From contig JALNZU010000014.1 of assembly GCA_023229245.1 (NCBI GenBank), positions 1 through 64,000 of the forward strand: a DNA stretch of 64,000 nucleotides, in the 5' to 3' direction. Position 1 is the stretch's first letter, and each line of letters opens with the position of its first letter. Positions 25,962 to 35,107 of the stretch are shown piece by piece. Under the pieces are notes generated by a model. That model was given only the letters and a program-made list of their open reading frames with translations. It did no database searches and was not told the DNA's origin. Made by a program: the position numbers and the translations under genes. The DNA comes from Bacteroidales bacterium. Its GTDB lineage: Bacteria; Bacteroidota; Bacteroidia; Bacteroidales; F082.

Positions 25962-25985
25962 TTACTGTTAATAAATAAACAGTAA
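25962..25985. promoter_or_regulatory. Palindromic operator TTACTGTT-N8-AACAGTAA
   Basis: Perfect 8-bp arms separated by 8 AT-only base pairs, covering the -12 to -35 side of the ArsR-family promoter. Size and position fit an ArsR dimer site; binding by this protein is inferred. Confidence 0.75.
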
Positions 25986-26061
25986 CATATATAAATAACT
26001 ATTTTTCACTATAATATAGAAGCAGTCTAAACTACAGAAGTATTTTCAGGCATGCGTCCAA

Positions 26062-27705
26062 TTATGAGACATCAAGTGAAGTGAATGCAAATTGCTCGCC
26101 GTCGAACAAGCCTTTATCACTTAATTTCAGTTGAGGAATGACTAATAAAGCCATAAACGATAATGTCATAAATGGAGCGTGTAGGGTGCCACCGTTTTGT
26201 TTAACTACAGTGTTGATCTCTTCGTACTTTGCGGCTACTTCATATCCGTTTTCAGTTGTCATCAATCCGGCTACCGGCAGAGGAAGTAGTTTGGTTTCTT
26301 GTTGACTTACGGCAACTATACCTCCTTTGCTTGCGATAAGCGAGTTGATGGCTTTTGCTATGGCATGGTCATCTGCACCAACCGCAATGATATTGTGGCT
26401 GTCGTGAGCAACAGTAGAGGCTATAGCTCCTTGCTTTAGTCCGAAGTTTTTTATCAGTGCAACTGCTGGTTTGGCAGTTTGATATCTGTTGACAACCACT
26501 AACTTCAGATAATCTCTTTCCGTATCATTGATTATATATCCGTTTTTGGTTGAGGGAGTATCAATGATAGTTCGAGTAATCAACTGCCCTTCTAATGCTT
26601 CGATTATTCTCACCGGCTTATTATTGTATTTCAGTTGGATATCTTCTATTACGATGGGTTTTGCTTCAAACTTATTGGGTGTTGAAGCTTCTACCGATGT
26701 AATAAAGCTTTGTCCGTTTTCGGCCACTTTCATGCCATTGATATAAGTTTTGAGTACGTTAAAGTTTTTCAGATTATCCACCACAATAAAATCGGCATTA
26801 TCTCCTTGTTGCAGCAGTCCGATTTTAAGATTGTAATGGTCTATCGGATTGATGATACAGCTATGCAGTACGCTTATAGGATCATATCCTGCGGCAACGG
26901 CTCGTTTTACCAATAGGTTGATATGTCCTTTCACCAAATCATCAGGGTGTTTATCATCGCTGCAAAAGAGCACCTTATCTGCATGGTTTTCCATCAGACC
27001 TATCAGTTCATCGAAGTTTTTAGCAGCACTCCCTTCGCGTATCTGAATTTTCATGCCGTATTTGATTTTTTCAAGCGCTTCGTCTATAGTAAAGCATTCA
27101 TGGTCTGTTGAAATACCGGCTGTTATATATTTTTTTGCCTGTTCGCCTCTCAGTCCGGGTGCATGGCCATCAATGGGTTTACCGTATTTTTTTGCCACAT
27201 TGAGTTTGGCATGCACTTCTGGGTCATCGAATATGACGCCCGGGTAGTTCATCATCTCGGCTAAATACTTGATCTCGTCTTGTTTTAACAAATACTCTAT
27301 TTCATTTGCTCCGAGCTGAGCTCCAGCTGTTTCAAACTGGGTTGCAGGTACGCAGCTTGGCGCACCGAAATAGAAATGAAATGGAACCTGACGTCCGTTT
27401 TCAATCATATATTCCACTCCTTCAATACCCAATACATTGGCTATCTCATGTGGGTCAGATACCGTTGCTACTGTACCATGTATGACAGCCAAACGGGCAA
27501 ACTCGGAAGGGATAAGCATGGAGCTTTCAATGTGGACATGGGAATCGATGAACCCTGGCAGTATAAAATATGACTCTTGATTATTGTCCTGAGTGATAGA
27601 GGCTATTTTACCATCGGATACTGTTACTGTGCCCCGGTAAATACTTTTTGTACGCAGATCTACAATTTGTCCGCTGACTTGAAAAGATTCAGTTGTTTTT
27701 TTCAT
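26062..27705 (-). CDS. ade: Adenine deaminase
   Basis: A 547-residue amidohydrolase from ATG 27705. Metal ligands and family motifs: PGFIDSHVHIESSM, SDPHEIANVLG, IDGHAPGL, STDHECF and LFCSDDKHPDDL, then SVLHSCIINP; the C-terminal adenine-deaminase domain follows. It converts adenine to hypoxanthine and ammonia. The longest frame starts 15 codons earlier at MLKTLL, but the -7 box TACTTTTG at 27730-27737 lies inside that extension, which makes ATG 27705 the likely start. Confidence 0.95.
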   Translation of the reverse strand: MKKTTESFQVSGQIVDLRTKSIYRGTVTVSDGKIASITQDNNQESYFILPGFIDSHVHIESSMLIPSEFARLAVIHGTVATVSDPHEIANVLGIEGVEYMIENGRQVPFHFYFGAPSCVPATQFETAGAQLGANEIEYLLKQDEIKYLAEMMNYPGVIFDDPEVHAKLNVAKKYGKPIDGHAPGLRGEQAKKYITAGISTDHECFTIDEALEKIKYGMKIQIREGSAAKNFDELIGLMENHADKVLFCSDDKHPDDLVKGHINLLVKRAVAAGYDPISVLHSCIINPIDHYNLKIGLLQQGDNADFIVVDNLKNFNVLKTYINGMKVAENGQSFITSVEASTPNKFEAKPIVIEDIQLKYNNKPVRIIEALEGQLITRTIIDTPSTKNGYIINDTERDYLKLVVVNRYQTAKPAVALIKNFGLKQGAIASTVAHDSHNIIAVGADDHAIAKAINSLIASKGGIVAVSQQETKLLPLPVAGLMTTENGYEVAAKYEEINTVVKQNGGTLHAPFMTLSFMALLVIPQLKLSDKGLFDGEQFAFTSLDVS

Positions 27706-27729
27706 CGCAATTATCAGAAATATGTGATA

Positions 27730-27737
27730 CAAAAGTA
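27730..27737 (-). promoter_or_regulatory. -7 promoter element TACTTTTG (ade)
   Basis: A perfect TAnnTTTG on the minus strand, 24 bp upstream of ATG 27705. Confidence 0.65.
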
Positions 27738-27837
27738 AGGTTTTCAGCATAGGCTATGAATCATTTGACAAAATGTGTTTTATTGTCAGGCTGTGATAAA
27801 GTAAAAATAAAGCTGAACTTTGCACTCAAACTACCTC

Positions 27838-29100
27838 ATGAACCGATATATTGACATACGTTCGTATTTGCAGCGTGTTGCCTTTACATTCAGGGCATTA
27901 CAAAGCAAAAACTATCGTATGTTCTTCTTTTCAGGTATGGTTTCGCTTATGGGTACCTGGATTCAAAACCTTGCTATGGGTTGGTTGGTATATCGTTTGA
28001 CTGATTCGGCTTTTTATCTTGGGTTGGTAGGGTTTGCCGGTCAAATACCAGCTCTTTTCCTCACTCCTGTTGCAGGGGTTTATGCCGATCGCATGAACCG
28101 TCGTCGAATGCTCATACTCACACAAAGCCTTTCGATGATGCTGGCGTTTATATTAGCCTTTTTGGTTTATACTAATAAAATTCATGTAGGATTAGTACTT
28201 ATCATCGTGGTACTCAACGGTTTTTCATTGGCTTTTGACAATCCGTTTCGGCATGCATTTTTATTGGAATTGGTTGGTGATAAAACATTGTTGACTAATG
28301 CGGTTGCTTTAAACTCAACGTTGATTAATTCCGCGCGGTTTATTGGACCTACCATAGGTGGTTTTTTAATTGCTTTTTATGGTGAGGCTTTTTGCTTTTT
28401 AGTGAATGGTCTTGCTTTCTTAGGAGTAGTGATCACTTTATCGGTGATGAAGGTGAGTTCGACCCTTACAACTATGAAAAGGCAGTCGCTACTATCTGAT
28501 CTTAAAGAGGGGTTTCGATATACCTATAATTTTATTCCTGCTCGGTATATGATTCTGCTTATTACCACGACCAGTTTATTAGGGTTGCCTTTTCAGGCTT
28601 TTCTTCCTGTTTTTGCCCGCGATGTGTTGGCTGGTGATTCCCAACTGTTGGGTTTCCTTACAGGGGCTGTTGGTGCAGGAGCACTCACTGGCGCTTTCTT
28701 TTTGGCATCAAGAGAATCAATTCGAGCTATGCCCGATATTATTCGTGTGAGTGCTGTTCTTTTCGCTATTGGATTGGCGGCATTCAGTTTTTCACGCATA
28801 CCATGGCTTTCTTTAAGCATATTGTATGTTACCGGCTTCGGGATGATAGTGCAGTTTGTGGCAACCAATACGATCCTTCAAACCGTAGTGGATGAAGATA
28901 AAAAAGGTAGGGTATTATCGTTTTACAGCATGTCGTTTATGGGATTCACGCCTTTAGGCAGTTTGTTGTTGGGAAGTATTGCTAAATGGATAGGTGTTCC
29001 GCTTACATTTAGTTTTGCAGCTCTTTTGCTAATGGTGGCCGCCCTTTTGTATAGCTCTAAGTTGCAAGCTATTAAACAGGTGTTGTTTGCCCGTCCTTGA
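27838..29100 (+). CDS. MFS transporter, EntS/exporter-like
   Basis: A 420-residue protein of about 12 helices. The first half has MGTWIQNLAMGWLVYRLTDSA and the MFS loop AGVYADRMNRRRML; the second half SFMGFTPLGSLLLG. These match the MFS_3 / EntS-like exporter branch. The substrate is unknown. The longer frame begins at a TTG six codons upstream that overlaps the near-consensus -7 sequence GAACTTTG, so ATG 27838 was chosen. Confidence 0.85.
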   Translation: MNRYIDIRSYLQRVAFTFRALQSKNYRMFFFSGMVSLMGTWIQNLAMGWLVYRLTDSAFYLGLVGFAGQIPALFLTPVAGVYADRMNRRRMLILTQSLSMMLAFILAFLVYTNKIHVGLVLIIVVLNGFSLAFDNPFRHAFLLELVGDKTLLTNAVALNSTLINSARFIGPTIGGFLIAFYGEAFCFLVNGLAFLGVVITLSVMKVSSTLTTMKRQSLLSDLKEGFRYTYNFIPARYMILLITTTSLLGLPFQAFLPVFARDVLAGDSQLLGFLTGAVGAGALTGAFFLASRESIRAMPDIIRVSAVLFAIGLAAFSFSRIPWLSLSILYVTGFGMIVQFVATNTILQTVVDEDKKGRVLSFYSMSFMGFTPLGSLLLGSIAKWIGVPLTFSFAALLLMVAALLYSSKLQAIKQVLFARP

Positions 29101-29145
29101 TCCGGTGTACTATGCATACACTTAATACAGTATAGCTTGCAAACA

Positions 29146-29574
29146 TTATGAATCGGGCTGCTGAAAAACCACAAAATCAACTACCTGAATTACTAATCCA
29201 ACACTATAATTTTTGCAAACACCTACAAGCTTGAGCTGATCATCTTGTTTCCAGATAGTAGCATTGAAAATATCCCCATCAGTCAAGTAATAGGAATTGG
29301 TATAATTATTCACGAAGCGGTGATAATAGTATCCAGGTGCGTGGATCAATACATTCATGTATCTGGCGGATCCGCTGATAGTTATGGTTATATCAATATC
29401 TTTAGTGTCCTCCCATAACTCTGTCCTAAATTGATACCTGCTGCTGTTAGCCTTTCCAGTGTAGGTTCCGGCTATCATTTCCATTGTGCACTGCTCGCAC
29501 CATTCCCATTTGGGCTCTTCTTTGGAGCAGGATAACAGAGTCAAACTTATAAGACAAATGATAATTAGTCTCAT
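29146..29574 (-). CDS. Small lipoprotein of unknown function
   Basis: A 142-residue protein with a clear lipobox (LTLLSCSK, Cys16) and a CEQC pair at about 26-29 in the mature chain, followed by beta-rich sequence. It lies 1 bp after the GT9 gene on the same strand and is probably co-transcribed. I recognise no family. Confidence 0.6.
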   Translation of the reverse strand: MRLIIICLISLTLLSCSKEEPKWEWCEQCTMEMIAGTYTGKANSSRYQFRTELWEDTKDIDITITISGSARYMNVLIHAPGYYYHRFVNNYTNSYYLTDGDIFNATIWKQDDQLKLVGVCKNYSVGLVIQVVDFVVFQQPDS

Positions 29575-29575
29575 A

Positions 29576-30586
29576 TTATTGGTTTATTGATGTTTGTGAG
29601 ATGACTTTAAGTTGTGTGGCAATAGTTTCTTCATCTAACTCCATCATACATTTGAAATGGCCCTTTGGGCAGGAGTCGAATCCTATCTTGCTGCATGGCC
29701 GGCATGAAAGCCCCGGATGTTCGATGATAACCGATCGCTGTTCATCGCCGGGCATATAAGGATACATTCCAAAATCCGGAAGGGTATTACCCCATAATGA
29801 TACTATGGGTTTTCGAAAAGCGGCGGCTATATGCATTAATCCGGTATCGTTGGTTAATACTGAAACGGCATGCTGTATGATAGTTGCCGAAGCTCCAAGA
29901 CTTATTTTTCCTGTCATATCAAGCACCCTATCATCCAACTGGTTGACGATAAGAGCGGCTCTTTCAGTATCTTCAGCACCTCCTAGCAAAATTACCGGAA
30001 GCTCAAGCTTAGGGATGATGCGAATTAATTTTTCGGCAGGAAAAATCTTGGTAAAATGTTGACCTCCTATCACTACGGCATGGTATCCACCTTGAAAATG
30101 TGGGGGAAGCTGGAAGATATCAAAGCGTTCATTGTGAGCAATAAAAAAGTCAAGTCCTTTGCTATCGTTCGTTACTCCTAAATTTTTGACAGCCTTAAAA
30201 TAGCGATCTACTATATGTGTCTTGGGTAAAAGATTCCATTTAAACCTGACTATCAAGTATTTCTTGAAATTTAGTTTTGGGAAGCTGGCCGATCGCGCAC
30301 CTATACCAATGCGTACATAATATGAGCGGATATTCTTATGTAAATCAATCACATAATCGTAGCGCTCAATTTTGAGCTTTCGAATAAGTTGCCCTAATTT
30401 TTGATCTTTTCTCAACGTAAATACCTTGTCCACATAAGGATTAGGCTCGAAAAGCGACGAATAGGCATCTTTGGTGAGCACATGAATCTCGGGCTTGTTG
30501 AGCTGCATCTTCAAACATCTGATTACAGGACTGGTAAGTACTATATCACCTATCGAACTAAAACGTATGACAAGGATTTTCGACAC
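29576..30586 (-). CDS. GT9 family glycosyltransferase (heptosyltransferase-like)
   Basis: A 336-residue protein starting at GTG 30586. GT9 hallmarks: ILVIRFSSIGDIVLTSPVIR at the N-terminus, the C-terminal donor-binding LTNDTGLMHIAAAFRKPIVSLWG and a Cys-rich SCRPCSKIGFDSCPKGHFKC tail common in Bacteroidota members. It would transfer a heptose or other sugar to lipid A core in the cytoplasm; the exact acceptor is not readable. Confidence 0.9.
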   Translation of the reverse strand: MSKILVIRFSSIGDIVLTSPVIRCLKMQLNKPEIHVLTKDAYSSLFEPNPYVDKVFTLRKDQKLGQLIRKLKIERYDYVIDLHKNIRSYYVRIGIGARSASFPKLNFKKYLIVRFKWNLLPKTHIVDRYFKAVKNLGVTNDSKGLDFFIAHNERFDIFQLPPHFQGGYHAVVIGGQHFTKIFPAEKLIRIIPKLELPVILLGGAEDTERAALIVNQLDDRVLDMTGKISLGASATIIQHAVSVLTNDTGLMHIAAAFRKPIVSLWGNTLPDFGMYPYMPGDEQRSVIIEHPGLSCRPCSKIGFDSCPKGHFKCMMELDEETIATQLKVISQTSINQ

Positions 30587-30603
30587 AGAAGCAAGTTTGT
30601 ATG

Positions 30604-30611
30604 CAAAAATA
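30604..30611 (-). promoter_or_regulatory. -7 promoter element TATTTTTG (GT9 gene)
   Basis: A perfect TAnnTTTG on the minus strand, 17 bp upstream of the GTG start. It pairs divergently with the tatD promoter 66 bp away. Confidence 0.65.
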
Positions 30612-30654
30612 AGATAATCTGACTTTCAGCATGGGTTTAGCGTTTTTTTAACTG

Positions 30655-30684
30655 TTGAACCGGCTATGGAAAAGGCTAAATTTG
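30655..30684 (+). promoter_or_regulatory. Complete TTG-N19-TAnnTTTG promoter of tatD
   Basis: -33 TTG at 30655-30657, exactly 19 bp, then TAAATTTG at 30677-30684. The box ends 4 bp before the ATG at 30689, so transcription would start at or next to the start codon and give a leaderless or nearly leaderless mRNA. Confidence 0.75.
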
Positions 30685-30688
30685 CAGC

Positions 30689-31459
30689 ATGAAATGGATA
30701 GATACCCATGCTCACCTGTATTTGGAACAATTTGACCACGATCGCGATACTGTTATTCAGCATGCTGTTTCAAATGGAGTGAGCACTATACTGTTGCCTA
30801 ATATTGACCAAACTACTATAGCTGCCATGTTGAAAGTTTGCAGCGATTATCCCGATCATTGTTTTCCTATGATGGGGTTGCATCCCGGTTCTATTAAAGA
30901 GGATTATAGGCAACAGCTTGATACTATTTTACAAGCTATTGACCGGATAAAACCAATAGCTATTGGTGAGATAGGATTGGATTTTTATTGGGATATCAAG
31001 TATAAAACCGAGCAAATTAAGGCTTTTACCCGCCAGTTGGACATAGCTAAAGAGCTTCGGTTGCCTGTTGTTATACACACTCGCGAAGCTTTTGATGTGA
31101 TCCTTGAGTTGGTGGAATCGGCTCAGAATGGTGAGTTGCAGGGAGTGTTTCATTGCTTTACCGGCACACTTGATAATGTCAGGAGGATATTGGATTTAGG
31201 CTTTTATATGGGTATTGGAGGAGTGTTGACTTATAAAAAGTCGGAACTGCCTATAGTGGTTAAGGATATACCCTTGACTTCTATAGTACTTGAAACCGAT
31301 GCACCATATCTTCCACCTGTTCCTTTCAGAGGCAAGCGCAACGAAAGCTCGTTCATGATTGAAACAGCAAAAAAATTAGCAGAAATAAAACAGGTATCTC
31401 TCGAAGAAGTTGCACAGACAACTACTTCCAACGCTATTAAACTTTTTAATCTTTCCTGA
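30689..31459 (+). CDS. tatD: TatD-family metal-dependent hydrolase/DNase
   Basis: A 256-residue TIM-barrel hydrolase with WIDTHAHLYL (HxH), AIGEIGLDFYW (Glu ligand), VIHTREAF, GVFHCFTG and LETDAPYLPP (Asp ligand): the complete TatD metal site. The family has 3'-5' exonuclease and D-aminoacyl-tRNA deacylase-like members. Asparaginase follows 4 bp after the stop. Confidence 0.94.
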   Translation: MKWIDTHAHLYLEQFDHDRDTVIQHAVSNGVSTILLPNIDQTTIAAMLKVCSDYPDHCFPMMGLHPGSIKEDYRQQLDTILQAIDRIKPIAIGEIGLDFYWDIKYKTEQIKAFTRQLDIAKELRLPVVIHTREAFDVILELVESAQNGELQGVFHCFTGTLDNVRRILDLGFYMGIGGVLTYKKSELPIVVKDIPLTSIVLETDAPYLPPVPFRGKRNESSFMIETAKKLAEIKQVSLEEVAQTTTSNAIKLFNLS

Positions 31460-31463
31460 TACT

Positions 31464-32498
31464 ATGACAGAAGAAAAAATTTCATTATTGGTAATTTACA
31501 CCGGTGGAACCATTGGTATGGCTGCCGATCCTGAAACAGGGGCTCTTGTCCCGTTTGATTTTGGAAACATCTATGAGCAGATGCCTGCCTTGAGGCGTTT
31601 TGATTTTAAGATAGACTTTGAGGCTTTTGATCCGCTTATTGATTCTTCCAATATGAATCCTTCGTTTTGGATCAAGCTTGCCGGGATGATTGAAGCTCAT
31701 TATGACAGCTATGACGGGTTTGTCGTATTACATGGCTCAGATACGATGGCGTATACTGCTTCGGCTTTAAGTTTTATGTTGGAGAATCTAAATAAGCCTG
31801 TTATACTTACTGGTTCTCAGTTGCCTATGGGAGTGATACGTACCGATGGGAGAGAAAATTTTCTGACTTCTTTGGAGATTGCGGCTGCCAAAGAAAACGG
31901 GATAGCGATAGTACCGGAAGTAGCTATTTATTTTAAAAATGAACTGTTGCGTGGCAATCGTGCGACCAAGTTCAATGCGGAGCGGTTTAATGCTTTTGTG
32001 TCGGGCAATTATCCGGCTTTAGCCGAAGTGGGCGTTCATATACGGTTTAAAAAAAATAGCCTGTTAAAACCAAACTTTAAAAAACTTAAAATTCATACTA
32101 AGCTTGATTTTAATGTAACTATCTTAAAATTATTCCCAGGTATCTCCGAAAATGTAGTCAAAAGTACCTTGAACATTCCTGGCTTGAAAGCACTGATATT
32201 GGAGACATTTGGTTCGGGTAACGCTCCTACAGATGCTTGGTTTATCAATGCATTAGATCAGGCCATACAGCGTGGACTGATAGTATATAATGTAACTCAA
32301 TGCAAATCCGGATCGGTAGAGCTTGGTAAATACGAGACCAGTTTAGATTTAGAACGTATTGGAGTGATCAGTGGATATGATATCACAACCGAATCGGCAT
32401 TAAGTAAACTGATGTATCTAATAGGTGAAGGATATACGCGTGAAAAGATTATTGAGTTGTTGCAAACTTCTCTACGTGGAGAAATGACCATAGATTAG
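31464..32498 (+). CDS. ansA: Type I (cytoplasmic) L-asparaginase
   Basis: A 344-residue protein from ATG 31464. Both catalytic threonine motifs are present: VIYTGGTIGMA (about 9-19) and VVLHGSDTMAYTASAL (about 88-103). There is no signal peptide, so it is the cytosolic type. It hydrolyses asparagine to aspartate, a substrate for the aspartase at 3.4 kb. The longest frame extends 18 codons into tatD; ATG 31464, 4 bp after the tatD stop, is preferred. Confidence 0.94.
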   Translation: MTEEKISLLVIYTGGTIGMAADPETGALVPFDFGNIYEQMPALRRFDFKIDFEAFDPLIDSSNMNPSFWIKLAGMIEAHYDSYDGFVVLHGSDTMAYTASALSFMLENLNKPVILTGSQLPMGVIRTDGRENFLTSLEIAAAKENGIAIVPEVAIYFKNELLRGNRATKFNAERFNAFVSGNYPALAEVGVHIRFKKNSLLKPNFKKLKIHTKLDFNVTILKLFPGISENVVKSTLNIPGLKALILETFGSGNAPTDAWFINALDQAIQRGLIVYNVTQCKSGSVELGKYETSLDLERIGVISGYDITTESALSKLMYLIGEGYTREKIIELLQTSLRGEMTID

Positions 32499-32542
32499 TT
32501 GATGCTGCGTGCTTATTTTGTCCTGTTTGGGCTTGTTGGATA

Positions 32543-33463
32543 CTACCTCAACAATAAGTTTGCTTCGCCTATCTGATGATCGCCCTCATATATATCCACA
32601 TAATATAATCCAGGGCTAAGGTCTTGAGTATCACGTTTATCCCAGTACACACATATTTCCTGATCGGCATTTTGATAGTCCACAACTTCCATGATGCTGT
32701 ACTGCAGCCTTTCGCCTTTAAAAATAAATGAATACGAATCGTCTCTACTTTTAACTAAGATCCGTGAATCAGGTGCTGCAATTCGGATATAGATATTTTT
32801 ATTTCCGGCTTGAATGATCTTATTTTCAGCCAGTGTAAAACATATTTTAATTCGTTCGATACGTTGGACGCGGTCTGTTTCTGTCTCGCCCCTGCCACGT
32901 TGCCTGATACCTGTAACTTCTACGTTATAGGTCTTGAATATAGCTGCTTGTTCTACTTGTTCGCTAAGGGCATCGGCTGTTTTGATCCACTGCTGGGCAC
33001 GTTTTCTTTCGCTGGCTGCTTCTTCCCGTATGCGCTCGTTTTCTTCTTCTAATTCCCGATTCACCGTATAAAGTGAATCCATCTGACGAACATAATTTTG
33101 CGAAATAGATTGAAGTTGTTCAAGCTTGCGTTTGATCTTATAATATTCCCACTGGGTATCTAACAACACTTTGATTTCTTTAGCGTTAGCCTGAATGATG
33201 CTGTCTTTTGCCACTAAAGAATCGGCTAAGGCGCCATAGGCTTCTTTAGTTTTATTGTGTACAGCAATCAAGCTATCTACCTCATGTTGAAGCATGATAC
33301 GCTGTGACTCTTTCTCATCTTGTAGCAGCCTCAGATCAGATTTGGTTGAGATAAGCCAGATAGAAAGCCCTATGATCACTATGGCAAAAACTGCCAGAAT
33401 AATGTACAGCCAACGATTTGAACCGGAATCAGCTAATAGGCCTGCCTTTTGATGCGTTTCCAT
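32543..33463 (-). CDS. Membrane-anchored coiled-coil protein
   Basis: A 306-residue protein with a short cytosolic N-terminus, one membrane helix (about 19-41), a long coiled coil (about 45-175, rich in Lys/Glu/Gln) and a C-terminal beta-domain (VEVTGIRQRGRGETETDRV, GLYYVDIYEG). Similar architecture is common in Bacteroidota proteins of unknown function; a periplasmic structural role is plausible. A -7 box at 33484-33491 fits the ATG. Confidence 0.6.
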   Translation of the reverse strand: METHQKAGLLADSGSNRWLYIILAVFAIVIIGLSIWLISTKSDLRLLQDEKESQRIMLQHEVDSLIAVHNKTKEAYGALADSLVAKDSIIQANAKEIKVLLDTQWEYYKIKRKLEQLQSISQNYVRQMDSLYTVNRELEEENERIREEAASERKRAQQWIKTADALSEQVEQAAIFKTYNVEVTGIRQRGRGETETDRVQRIERIKICFTLAENKIIQAGNKNIYIRIAAPDSRILVKSRDDSYSFIFKGERLQYSIMEVVDYQNADQEICVYWDKRDTQDLSPGLYYVDIYEGDHQIGEANLLLR

Positions 33464-33483
33464 GATATAGCAAACTTTTCATG

Positions 33484-33491
33484 CAAAAATA
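33484..33491 (-). promoter_or_regulatory. -7 promoter element TATTTTTG (coiled-coil gene)
   Basis: A perfect TAnnTTTG on the minus strand, 20 bp upstream of the ATG at 33463. Confidence 0.6.
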
Positions 33492-33569
33492 CAGTAAAAT
33501 ATTCGCATAGCGTATGCTAAGCTACAGCTAAAGCAAAAAAGAAAATCATTTTTATTAAGTAGGGAGTGA

Positions 33570-34562
33570 TTATTTAGGCAAATGTTCCCAGTACCATGAG
33601 CAAGCCTCTTTCAGACCTTGTTTGAGATTATGTGTAGGGGCATAATTCAGCAGTCGTTTTGCTTTATCCACTGAAGCCAGCGAGTGGGGTATGTCGCCTT
33701 TTCGATAAGGGCCGTGCACCACTTCAACCGTACTGATTTTTGGATCATAATCAGTAAGGCTTTCTCTAAGCCATTCGGCTAACTGATTCAAGGTGGTACG
33801 CTCTCCATAAGCCACGTTATAGACATGGTTCAATGCATCGGGGTTTTGAGTTGAGGCAGCTAACAGATTTGCTTGTATAACGTTGTCAATATAAGTAAAA
33901 TCGCGGCTGTAATCACCAGCTCCATTGATGACTGGACTTTGGTGACGTATAAACTGCATCACCCATTTTGGGATAACGGCTGCATATGCACCATCAGGGT
34001 CTTGCCTACGACCGAAAACATTGAAATATCTGAGCCCTATGCTATCAAAACCATAGGTGCGGGCAAATACATCGGCATACAACTCATTGACATATTTGGT
34101 TACTGCATAGGGCGACAGTGGTTTGCCTATAATTTCTTCTACTTTGGGAAGATGTTCCGAATCGCCATAGGTGCTTGAACTGGCTGCATACACAAAACGT
34201 TTAACACCTGCATCTCTGGCGGCAATGATCATATTCAGAAATCCTGTGATATTGGCTGAATTGGTGGTAGCAGGATCATTTATTGAACGAGGTACGGAGC
34301 CTAACGCAGCCTGGTGAAAAACAATGTCCTGATGCTGACAGGCCTTGGCGCAGTGTTCAGGATTGCGTATGTCGGCTTCAAACAGTATGAAGTTGGGATG
34401 ATGGATAAAAGGGGTTATATTCTTACGGAATCCGGTGGCAAAATTATCCATGCAACTGACCTTAGCTCCTGTTTTCAAAAGAGCCTCTACTAAGTTTGAC
34501 CCTATAAAACCGGCTCCACCGGTTACTAAGACTGCTTTATGCTCAAAAAATGTATTCATCAT
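33570..34562 (-). CDS. UDP-sugar 4-epimerase, WbpP/TviC-like
   Basis: A 330-residue short-chain dehydrogenase of the extended type: VLVTGGAGFIGSNLVEALL (NAD binding), SSSTYG and YAVTK (catalytic Ser/Tyr/Lys), and GSVPRSINDPATTNSANITG, the substrate segment characteristic of WbpP/TviC UDP-GlcNAc(A) C4-epimerases. It would supply UDP-GalNAc or UDP-GalNAcA for the exopolysaccharide. Last gene of the leftward wza-type operon, 11 bp after upxY. Confidence 0.88.
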   Translation of the reverse strand: MMNTFFEHKAVLVTGGAGFIGSNLVEALLKTGAKVSCMDNFATGFRKNITPFIHHPNFILFEADIRNPEHCAKACQHQDIVFHQAALGSVPRSINDPATTNSANITGFLNMIIAARDAGVKRFVYAASSSTYGDSEHLPKVEEIIGKPLSPYAVTKYVNELYADVFARTYGFDSIGLRYFNVFGRRQDPDGAYAAVIPKWVMQFIRHQSPVINGAGDYSRDFTYIDNVIQANLLAASTQNPDALNHVYNVAYGERTTLNQLAEWLRESLTDYDPKISTVEVVHGPYRKGDIPHSLASVDKAKRLLNYAPTHNLKQGLKEACSWYWEHLPK

Positions 34563-34573
34563 TAGCTACCAAT

Positions 34574-35068
34574 TTATTCCTGGAGTATCTCAACTCTGGA
34601 TCTGGGAATATTCAACTGTATCAGTTGATTTACCGCATCTATCATAATTACTATACGTGATTTGTTTTGATATTTGATCATCCTTCCTGTTAACCCCTCC
34701 ATGTTACCACGTTTTATGCGAACAAGCTGTCCCTCATGTATTTTTTCAAGATCAACCTCTTCTGGTTCTTTCAGGTAAATCCGTATTGCTTCTATTTGTA
34801 CCGGAGGTATAGCCACTGCTTTACCCTCAAAGCTAACAAATCGAACCACGTTAGGTGTTTGTAGTACTTTGAAATAGTCGCGTTCAATAATATTCACAAA
34901 TACATAAGATCGGAACAGAGGCTCTTCTACTTTTTTCTTTCGGTCGCTCCATTGTCTCACTCGGGTTATCAGGGGTAAAAACACCTCTATGCCGATATGT
35001 TCAAGTTCTTGCGAGACTTTCTTTTCTGCTCTCGAACGTACATATAATGCATACCAGGTTTTTTGCAT
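34574..35068 (-). CDS. UpxY/RfaH-type NusG paralogue
   Basis: A 164-residue protein with an NGN domain (WYALYVRSRAEKKVSQEL, then FLPLITRVRQWSDRKKKVEEPLF) and a C-terminal KOW domain (VRIKRGNMEGLTGRMI). It lies in an exopolysaccharide operon, where Bacteroides UpxY proteins act as operon-specific antiterminators. Unusually it is third, after the exporter and kinase, not first. Confidence 0.88.
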   Translation of the reverse strand: MQKTWYALYVRSRAEKKVSQELEHIGIEVFLPLITRVRQWSDRKKKVEEPLFRSYVFVNIIERDYFKVLQTPNVVRFVSFEGKAVAIPPVQIEAIRIYLKEPEEVDLEKIHEGQLVRIKRGNMEGLTGRMIKYQNKSRIVIMIDAVNQLIQLNIPRSRVEILQE

Positions 35069-35107
35069 GGTGCAAGTCCTTTCAGCAACAGATTTTCATC
35101 TGTTATC

